Assembly: GCA_946637575.1 (NCBI GenBank)
Contig: CAMPBJ010000036.1
Coordinates: 1-7,981, forward strand
Origin: an uncultured Clostridia bacterium
Lineage (GTDB): Bacteria > Bacillota > Clostridia > Christensenellales > Borkfalkiaceae
Direction: 5' to 3'
DNA length: 7,981 bases
Part shown: positions 1 to 5,473 of the stretch, piece by piece
How positions within the stretch are numbered: the first letter of the stretch is position 1
How the letters are laid out: every line of letters starts with the position of its first letter
Position numbers and translations under genes: made by a program
The notes under the pieces: model-generated
Database searches by the model: none
Seen by the model: only the letters and a program-made list of their open reading frames with translations
What the model was told of the DNA's origin: nothing

Positions 1-867
1 GGGGTTTGCCATAGGCATAACGATAGCGCCCTTCGCCATACTTCTTACCATATCTTCGGTGATAAGTCCGGGGGAACTTACGCCGACGAAAAGGTCTGCG
101 CCGACGAGCGCTTCCGCAAGACTACCGCGTTTATCCAACTTGTTGGTAAACTCTGCGATCTCTTCTTTTACGGGGTTCATGCCCTCGGTTCTTCCCTTAT
201 AAATGATGCCCTTTCTATCGCACATAACGACGTCGCGTGCGCCCATGGATATCATAAGTTTTGCGATGGCTACGCCCGCAGCGCCCGCGCCTGAAAATAC
301 GATGGAAAGATCTTCCCACTTTTTGCCGACGATTTTAAGCGCGTTGATGACCGCCGCTACGCAGACGATCGCCGTGCCGTGTTGGTCGTCGTGGAAAATC
401 GGGATATCGACTTCGGGATCTTCTTTTAATCTTCTTTCGATCTCGAAACATCTGGGTGCGGAAATGTCCTCTAAGTTGACTCCGCCGAAACTGCCCGCTA
501 AAAGTTTAACCGTTTTAACGATATCATCGGGATCTTTACTTCTTATGCAGAGCGGAATAGCGTCCACACCGCCGAAAGTTTTAAATAAGACGCATTTACC
601 TTCCATAACCGGCATACCGGCTTCGGGGCCGATGTCGCCGAGTCCCAAAACCGCCGTCCCGTCGGTAACGACGGCAACCAGGTTACCTCTTCCCGTCAAC
701 TCAAACGACTTGCTGTAATCCTTGTTGATGGCAAGGCAGGGTTCGGCAACGCCGGGAGTATATGCAAGTGAAAGATCGTCTTTGTTTTCAAGTTTGACCT
801 TGGAAACCGTGCCGATCTTACCTTTCCACTCGCCGTGAAGTCTTAAAGATTCTTTTGCGTAATCCAT
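1..867 (-). CDS. NAD(P)-dependent malic enzyme, C-terminus beyond window
   Basis: Malic enzyme oxidatively decarboxylates malate to pyruvate and CO2 with NAD(P)+ and a divalent metal, in the cytoplasm. The first 289 residues are present; bacterial short-form enzymes are usually around 390-400 residues, so roughly the last quarter lies left of the window. Visible family motifs are AYTPGVAEPC (residues 35-44, catalytic Tyr36), PVMEGKCVLFK (86-96, catalytic Lys91), NLEDISAPRCFE (131-142, metal-ligand acidic residues), FHDDQHGTAIV (158-168, Asp metal ligand) and the Rossmann-type GAGAAG loop (193-198). The start is ATG at 867, preceded by a clear AAAGGAG. It lies 31 nt downstream of the aspartate kinase stop with no terminator between, so it is probably the distal gene of the same transcript. 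NAD versus NADP preference cannot be read safely from this part. The identification is firm. Confidence 0.95.
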   Translation of the reverse strand, partial: MDYAKESLRLHGEWKGKIGTVSKVKLENKDDLSLAYTPGVAEPCLAINKDYSKSFELTGRGNLVAVVTDGTAVLGLGDIGPEAGMPVMEGKCVLFKTFGGVDAIPLCIRSKDPDDIVKTVKLLAGSFGGVNLEDISAPRCFEIERRLKEDPEVDIPIFHDDQHGTAIVCVAAVINALKIVGKKWEDLSIVFSGAGAAGVAIAKLMISMGARDVVMCDRKGIIYKGRTEGMNPVKEEIAEFTNKLDKRGSLAEALVGADLFVGVSSPGLITEDMVRSMAKGAIVMPMANP

Positions 868-898
868 AATAAAGTCTCCTTTAACTATATAATATTTT

Positions 899-2218
899 TT
901 ATTTAACGAACGCGCCGTATATCGCGCGAATACATTTTTCGTAATCTTCGTTCGCAACGCCTATGATAATGTTAAGTTCGCTCGAACCCTGATCTATCAT
1001 ACGAACGTTAATGCCCGCGTCTTTAAGGGCGGTAAAAAGTTTCGCCGCGGTACCGGCTCTTCTTGCCATACCGTGCCCAACGGTAGCGATGAGCGAAATG
1101 TTTTCGATAACGTGTATGTAGTCGGGCGATACGCTTTCTCTTATCTCGTTCACAAGGTCGGAAAGCACTCCGCCCTTTAACTGTTCGGACGATATTACGA
1201 CGGACAGCGTGTCGATACCGGAAGGCAAATGTTCCACGCAGAGATCGTAATGCTCCAAAACCGAAAGCACGCGACGGATAAAGCCGACTTCGGAATTCAT
1301 AAGCGATTTTTCAATAAGCAGAACAGTGAAGTTCTTCTTGCCGGCGATACCGGTTATGACGTTTTCCGCCGAAGTGTCGTACATCTCGTTCGGAACGATC
1401 ATCGTGCCGGCGTCCTCGGGACTGAACGTGTTCCTTATATTGATCGGGATACGCCCTTTCATTACAGGGAATATCGCCTCGGAGTGAAGCACTTGCGCTC
1501 CCATATACGAAAGTTCGCGAAGTTCTTTATACGTGATCTGTTTAATGGGCTTGGCGTTTTCAACGATCCTCGGATCGCAGACTAAAAATCCGCTGACGTC
1601 CGTCCAGTTCTCGTAGATATCCGCCTTTACGCCGCGCGCGATAATAGAACCGGTTATGTCGCTTCCGCCGCGACTGAACGTCTTTACCTTGCCCTGAAAA
1701 TCTTTGCCGTAGAACCCCGGTATCACCGCGCGTTCGACGGGCGCAAGTTTAATGGAGACCTTGTCGTCCGTATAGTCTTCGTTTAATTTCCCGTGGCTGT
1801 CGAACCGGATCATTTCCAGCGCGTCCATAAACTTATATCCTAAGTAGTCCGCGGTAACGACCGCGCTTAAATACTCCCCGCGGGACGCGGTAAAGTCAAC
1901 GCTCTTTTCCGTATCTATATCTTTTTCTGTCTGATCCAGCACCTTTTCGATATCGAGCGTAAGCCCGAGTTCTTTCACTATCTCCGTAAATCTTTCGCGG
2001 ATAACGGCGAAAGATTTTTTACAACTTCCCGTTTTTAACAATTCTTCGTGGCAAGCGTAAAGTGCGTCCGTCACCTTAACGTCCGACTTGTTTCTCTTAC
2101 CCGGAGCGGAAACGACGATGTATCTGCGGCTGTCGTCGCTCTCGATGATTTTCTTTACCTGACGGATAGCGTCGGCATTTGCCATGCTCGTTCCGCCGAA
2201 CTTACATACTTTCAACAT
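899..2218 (-). CDS. lysC: Aspartate kinase, monofunctional, with two ACT domains
   Basis: This enzyme phosphorylates L-aspartate with ATP to aspartyl-4-phosphate, the committed step to lysine (and diaminopimelate for peptidoglycan), threonine and methionine. The 439 residues fit a monofunctional enzyme: kinase fold about 1-280, no homoserine dehydrogenase part. KFGGTS (6-11) is the N-terminal substrate/ATP motif, ASRGEYLSA (111-119) the aspartate-binding segment, and SRGGSDITGSI (182-192) plus WTDVSGFLVCDPRIV (205-219) the nucleotide-binding region. ACT repeats follow at about 287-345 and 374-435, the second with MIDQGSSELNIIIG (407-420), implying feedback control by an amino acid; lysine or threonine cannot be decided by eye. 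The ATG lies 3 nt after the DUF1015 stop, and its AAGGA overlaps the end of that gene, suggesting translational coupling. The symbol lysC is by family; an organism may hold several aspartate kinases. Confidence 0.95.
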   Translation of the reverse strand: MLKVCKFGGTSMANADAIRQVKKIIESDDSRRYIVVSAPGKRNKSDVKVTDALYACHEELLKTGSCKKSFAVIRERFTEIVKELGLTLDIEKVLDQTEKDIDTEKSVDFTASRGEYLSAVVTADYLGYKFMDALEMIRFDSHGKLNEDYTDDKVSIKLAPVERAVIPGFYGKDFQGKVKTFSRGGSDITGSIIARGVKADIYENWTDVSGFLVCDPRIVENAKPIKQITYKELRELSYMGAQVLHSEAIFPVMKGRIPINIRNTFSPEDAGTMIVPNEMYDTSAENVITGIAGKKNFTVLLIEKSLMNSEVGFIRRVLSVLEHYDLCVEHLPSGIDTLSVVISSEQLKGGVLSDLVNEIRESVSPDYIHVIENISLIATVGHGMARRAGTAAKLFTALKDAGINVRMIDQGSSELNIIIGVANEDYEKCIRAIYGAFVK

Positions 2219-2221
2219 ATT

Positions 2222-3448
2222 CTAGTCCTTAATTATTTTTCTTCCTTCCAGATAATAACGCTTTTCACGCCCCTGCCCCATGGAAAAAGTCTTTCTCGGG
2301 AGCGAGCCGTTGTCCAAAACGAACTTAAACAAGTCGGATTTGTCCATTTTCTTAAAAAGAATACCGACCGAACCTTTACCGTTATCTACGAGTTCTTTTA
2401 ACTCGTCGTCGCCGTGGATATAATCCACCGCTCCGCCGAATTTTTCAATGTATCCCTTTATATAGTCGTCAACGACTTTGATAGAAGTCGGAAGATCTGC
2501 ACTCTTTCCGCTTTTTTCTTCTTTTCCTCTAACGTAGAACGAAAAATCCGCGTTTACATCCCTTAACCCGCCGACGAACTTATCCGAATCGACGCCTTTT
2601 ACGATCCTGTGTATCGGCTCGAAATAAATCCCTTCGTCGTAAATGTTTACCGCCTCCGCCAAAGCGTAACGCGCGGGGTGATCGGCTTTTTCTTCTTCGG
2701 GAAGGCTTTCTTTTACGGCGTTCCAATGCGCCTTCGCCGTCGCAAGCGAGTGATTACCGTCGCCTACGGCAAACAAAAACTCGTCTGCCCTGCCGTATTT
2801 TTTTATCAGCCTTTCGGTGTCCAGAAGATCCCCGAACCTTTTAAGGAGCGGTTCTTTTTTCGGAACAAAGTACCCCTCTATACTGCCGCCGCCCATAGAA
2901 AGCGTAAAATCGTACAGTTTTTTATACTCGCCACGCTTTTTGTACATCTCTTCGGTAATTTCCCTTTTCTCGTCGTCGAAGAGGATCATTACGTGCGTAA
3001 ACTCCGCTTTCGCGTTCTTTCTGATTTTAAGTCTCGGCGGAATACGTTCTTCGATCGTTCTTTCCGTCGCGCGGATCTTCGCGGTCGATCCCGTGTACTC
3101 GTACTTTTCTAAGTCGATTTTACCGATAAGCCCTATCCTTCTTTTAACGAAGGGCGTCGATCTCACGGTAAGGATATAGCCTTCTTCGGTTTCCTTGAAC
3201 ACGCCGCTATTTAAGTAGTTTTCAATGTTTTGGTTTATCTTTTCTATACGCTCGTCGCATTTGTCGTCCAAAAAGATCTCGGGAAGGATCAAGTCGAGCG
3301 TGCTTTTTTCGTTACCTATAAACTCGCGGAGTTTTTGCCAGTACGACAAATCGCTCGTAAACTGGTCGCAGGCGACGACCGCCCATTTTTCCATATCGAC
3401 GGAGTCAGGCAACAATATTTTAGCGGGTAAAAAGCAGTCGTTTTTCAT
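2222..3448 (-). CDS. DUF1015 family protein
   Basis: A 408-residue soluble protein that matches the DUF1015 family across its length; the family's biochemical role is not established to my knowledge. Recognisable segments are ATERTIEERIPPRLKIRKNA (127-146) followed by HVMILFDDE (152-160), then AVGDGNHSLATAKAHW (227-242), which corresponds to the DGHHR-type signature of better known members, then EPIHRIVKG (277-285) and a C-terminal LPRKTFSMGQGREKRYY (383-399). There is no signal peptide or membrane segment. The ATG sits one base after the stop of the small membrane protein gene, with no Shine-Dalgarno sequence in the 20 nt before it, so translation probably depends on reinitiation from that upstream ORF. 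The stop TAG is 3 nt before the aspartate kinase ATG. From memory, related genes in Clostridia often lie beside serine biosynthesis genes; here the amino-acid neighbour is aspartate kinase, which fits a metabolic role without defining it. Confidence 0.9.
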   Translation of the reverse strand: MKNDCFLPAKILLPDSVDMEKWAVVACDQFTSDLSYWQKLREFIGNEKSTLDLILPEIFLDDKCDERIEKINQNIENYLNSGVFKETEEGYILTVRSTPFVKRRIGLIGKIDLEKYEYTGSTAKIRATERTIEERIPPRLKIRKNAKAEFTHVMILFDDEKREITEEMYKKRGEYKKLYDFTLSMGGGSIEGYFVPKKEPLLKRFGDLLDTERLIKKYGRADEFLFAVGDGNHSLATAKAHWNAVKESLPEEEKADHPARYALAEAVNIYDEGIYFEPIHRIVKGVDSDKFVGGLRDVNADFSFYVRGKEEKSGKSADLPTSIKVVDDYIKGYIEKFGGAVDYIHGDDELKELVDNGKGSVGILFKKMDKSDLFKFVLDNGSLPRKTFSMGQGREKRYYLEGRKIIKD

Positions 3449-3449
3449 T

Positions 3450-3596
3450 TTAGTAGAGCGAAACGTTTATTACTAGAATCGTAAGCACGGCAAGGAAAAA
3501 GGAAAGTACGCCGATACCGATATTTTTCCATACGGCTTTTTTCTTGTTTCCGGTAAGATTTTCCGTCTTTTCGGCAAAGTTTCTGTCGTCTATCAT
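3450..3596 (-). CDS. Small single-pass membrane protein (48 aa), unknown function
   Basis: An open frame of 48 codons fills the gap between cdaA and the DUF1015 gene. It starts with ATG at 3596 behind a strong GGGAGAAAGG and ends TAA at 3450, leaving a single base before the DUF1015 ATG. The first 24 residues are polar and charged (MIDDRNFAEKTENLTGNKKK, then AVWK); residues 25-46 form one uninterrupted hydrophobic helix (IGIGVLSFFLAVLTILVINV), and the chain ends SLY. The KKK before the helix predicts the N-terminus in the cytoplasm and only a few residues outside. Good ribosome binding site, exact fit between neighbours and the stop/start junction all argue that it is translated. I recognise no family. 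It is unlike CdaR/YbbR, the usual cdaA partner, which is far larger. A role as a membrane partner of CdaA is possible from position only. Confidence 0.75.
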   Translation of the reverse strand: MIDDRNFAEKTENLTGNKKKAVWKNIGIGVLSFFLAVLTILVINVSLY

Positions 3597-3608
3597 AACC
3601 TTTCTCCC

Positions 3609-4433
3609 TTACTTTTTATATTCCTCAAACTCTTGCCAGTAGTACTTGGTAAGCGTTTTTTTCAGCGTTTCCGTGTCCGCGTATCTCGAGATCTTGCCGC
3701 CCTTTGCGATAGAAATGATCCCCGTCTCTTCGGATACGATAAGCGAAGTTACGTCGATCGTTTCGGTAACTCCGATGCCCGCGCGGTGGCGCGTGCCTAA
3801 GTCCTTCGGGATATTGTCCATCTTCTGACTTAAAGGCAGGAAACAGCCCGCGGCAAGAATACGCGTTCCGCTTATTATCATAGCGCCGTCGTGGAGCGGG
3901 GTTTTCGGGAAGAAGATGCTCTCTATAAGTTCGCTCGATATCTCGGCGTCCACCTTCGTTCCGGAATCCAGTATCTGCGACGGAACGTTCGACGACGTTA
4001 AAACTATGATCGCGCCGACGTCGTTTTTCGACATATTCTGAAGCGCGCGAATTATCTCGTCGATACTCTCTTCCACTTTTTCCTTATCGACGCCGTTATT
4101 CGCTCTTTTAAGTTCGGCAAGTTTTACCGCCTTTCTGTTCCAGATAATACGCTTTATCTCAACGGGGTAAAGCATGAAGATTATTACGATGAAGATCGCC
4201 GGAACTAAAAGGAAGATCGCGCTGTTTATTTCGTTCACGCTTACTACGACGATCCCGAATACTATCATCGAAATAACGAAAAGTACGACGATGGACTTCG
4301 AGTCGTTCTCGAATAAAAACTTTATCATAAAGAAGTAAATAAGAGTAAACGCCAACACGCCGAGTATCACCGCTACCGTGATAAGCGGTTCGGACGTAAA
4401 TTTTTGGAAAAAGTTGATCAATCTGTCAAACAT
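3609..4433 (-). CDS. cdaA: Diadenylate cyclase CdaA (c-di-AMP synthase)
   Basis: CdaA condenses two ATP into cyclic di-AMP, the second messenger controlling potassium, osmolyte and turgor balance in Bacillota. Its 274 residues match the usual CdaA length. Three membrane helices lie at about 15-40, 45-66 and 71-92, followed by a short linker helix and a DisA_N/DAC domain (about 115-265). The catalytic motifs are intact: PLHDGAMII (179-187, DGA at 182-184) and GTRHRAG (213-219, RHR at 215-217); SEETGIISIA (234-243) is also typical. The ATG at 4433 has a GGGGGAG ribosome site within the 12-nt gap after holA. In many Bacillota cdaA is followed by cdaR and glmM; here a 48-residue membrane protein, DUF1015 and aspartate kinase follow instead. 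The enzyme identification is firm. Which regulator, if any, controls it is not visible. Confidence 0.96.
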   Translation of the reverse strand: MFDRLINFFQKFTSEPLITVAVILGVLAFTLIYFFMIKFLFENDSKSIVVLFVISMIVFGIVVVSVNEINSAIFLLVPAIFIVIIFMLYPVEIKRIIWNRKAVKLAELKRANNGVDKEKVEESIDEIIRALQNMSKNDVGAIIVLTSSNVPSQILDSGTKVDAEISSELIESIFFPKTPLHDGAMIISGTRILAAGCFLPLSQKMDNIPKDLGTRHRAGIGVTETIDVTSLIVSEETGIISIAKGGKISRYADTETLKKTLTKYYWQEFEEYKK

Positions 4434-4445
4434 TTCATCTCCCCC

Positions 4446-5411
4446 TTAAAGCGCCAGAAGTTTAAGCACCGCGTAGTCGAGCGCAGACCCGCCGTCTATT
4501 TTACCGTTCTTTATCCGATAGTCGAAGTCCGAAAGCATATCCACCGCCTGTTTTAAGGCGCGTTTTTTGAACATTTTCGCCTGCGCTTTGGACGTCCTTA
4601 TCAAAAACGCCTGCGATTCTTTGAGTTTTAGTTCCCGGAACAGTTCTTCTTCGTTCAGATCGCTTATAGCGACGAAAAGAAGACGCCTGAAATAAGTATA
4701 TATGTTAGATATTATCCTTTGCGGACTTTCGCCCAAAGACAGCATTTCTTTTATCGTAAAAATCGCGGTCTCTCGCTCTTTTTTGCCTATGTGCTCCGCA
4801 AGTTTGTACATTTTATATTCGTTGTCTTTATTGACTATATCCGAAACTTCTTTTCTTCCGATAGTTCCGCCTTTTCCGGCGTAGGCTATGAGTTTTTTGG
4901 TTTCGAGTTCTACTCTGGACATATCTCCCAAGGTAAACGACCAAACGTCGAAAGCCGAGGACTCTTCGATATAAACGCCGTTCCGCTTGCATTCTAAAAC
5001 GATCCAGCGGATTATCGTTTCCCTATCCGCCCTGCCGCAGTTTACGACCGAAAGCGCGGGGAACTTTTTTAACGGCGCGTGCGCCTTCTTATTGACGATC
5101 GCAAGCACGCTCCCTTCGTGCGTTTCGCTTAAATACGGCGAAAGTTTACTAAGCGCCTTTTCGTCGGGATAAAACTCCTTTACCACGGTAAGCCTTGTTC
5201 CGGAGAAAGAAAAGGAGTCCAAAGAAGACAAAACGGCGTCCACCCCGTCTTCGCCGCTAAACACGGCAAGATCTAACGCGGGGTCTACGACGAAAGTAGC
5301 CCTTAAAAGTTCCACGCCCCTTGTCAAAAAGAACGCGTCTTCCCCTTCGAAGAGATACGCACCGAACTTTTTCCCTTCTTTCAGCGCTTTTTTATAATCA
5401 ACAAATTCCAA
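4446..5411 (-). CDS. holA: DNA polymerase III subunit delta
   Basis: Delta is the clamp-loader subunit that binds and opens the beta sliding clamp. The 321 residues are near the usual 320-350. The N-terminal AAA+-like domain opens with GAYLFEGEDAFFLTRGVELL (17-36), typical of HolA and lacking a working Walker A, as expected for delta. A middle helical segment DVWSFTLGDMSRVELETKKL (155-174) and the C-terminal collar-type domain with LGESPQRIISNIYTYFRRLL (226-245) also fit. The start is TTG at 5411: an in-frame TAG lies 8-6 nt upstream, so no earlier start exists, and AAGGT is 8 nt before the TTG. Position directly after comEC is the classical Bacillota arrangement and supports the call. The stop is 12 nt before cdaA, so the two are probably cotranscribed. 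Confidence 0.93.
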   Translation of the reverse strand: MEFVDYKKALKEGKKFGAYLFEGEDAFFLTRGVELLRATFVVDPALDLAVFSGEDGVDAVLSSLDSFSFSGTRLTVVKEFYPDEKALSKLSPYLSETHEGSVLAIVNKKAHAPLKKFPALSVVNCGRADRETIIRWIVLECKRNGVYIEESSAFDVWSFTLGDMSRVELETKKLIAYAGKGGTIGRKEVSDIVNKDNEYKMYKLAEHIGKKERETAIFTIKEMLSLGESPQRIISNIYTYFRRLLFVAISDLNEEELFRELKLKESQAFLIRTSKAQAKMFKKRALKQAVDMLSDFDYRIKNGKIDGGSALDYAVLKLLAL

Positions 5412-5419
5412 CTCGCACT

Positions 5420-5424
5420 ACCTT
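5420..5424 (-). promoter_or_regulatory. Ribosome binding site fixing the TTG start of holA
   Basis: AAGGT on the minus strand, 8 nt before the TTG at 5411. No ATG or GTG in this frame lies between the upstream in-frame TAG and the TTG, so this site supports initiation at the rare codon. Confidence 0.7.
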
Positions 5425-5431
5425 GCAAATC

Positions 5432-5460
5432 ATTTTAACATTTTTTATCGATCTTTGCAA
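5432..5460 (-). promoter_or_regulatory. Possible weak internal promoter before holA
   Basis: In the 62-nt comEC-holA gap the minus strand reads TTGCAA (5460-5455), a 17-bp spacer, then TAAAAT (5437-5432). The -10 is good (5/6) but the -35 matches only 4/6. The predicted start, near 5425, would fall at the edge of the holA ribosome binding site and give a very short leader, which counts against it. The 7-bp inverted repeat described under findings overlaps the -35. No terminator hairpin was seen in this gap. Confidence 0.3.
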
Positions 5461-5473
5461 CAATAAAGACGGC

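Noticed and set aside
203..718. A 171-codon plus-strand open frame
   Set aside because: It is antisense to the malic enzyme, whose catalytic and cofactor motifs all lie on the minus strand. It has no protein-like domain and arises from codon bias.
868..898. Terminator between aspartate kinase and malic enzyme
   Set aside because: The minus strand is AT-rich, but there is no GC stem or following T tract, only a ribosome binding site.
1229..3476. Several plus-strand open frames of 60-170 codons opposite the aspartate kinase and DUF1015 genes
   Set aside because: All are shadows of well-supported minus-strand genes and show no recognisable domains or start signals.
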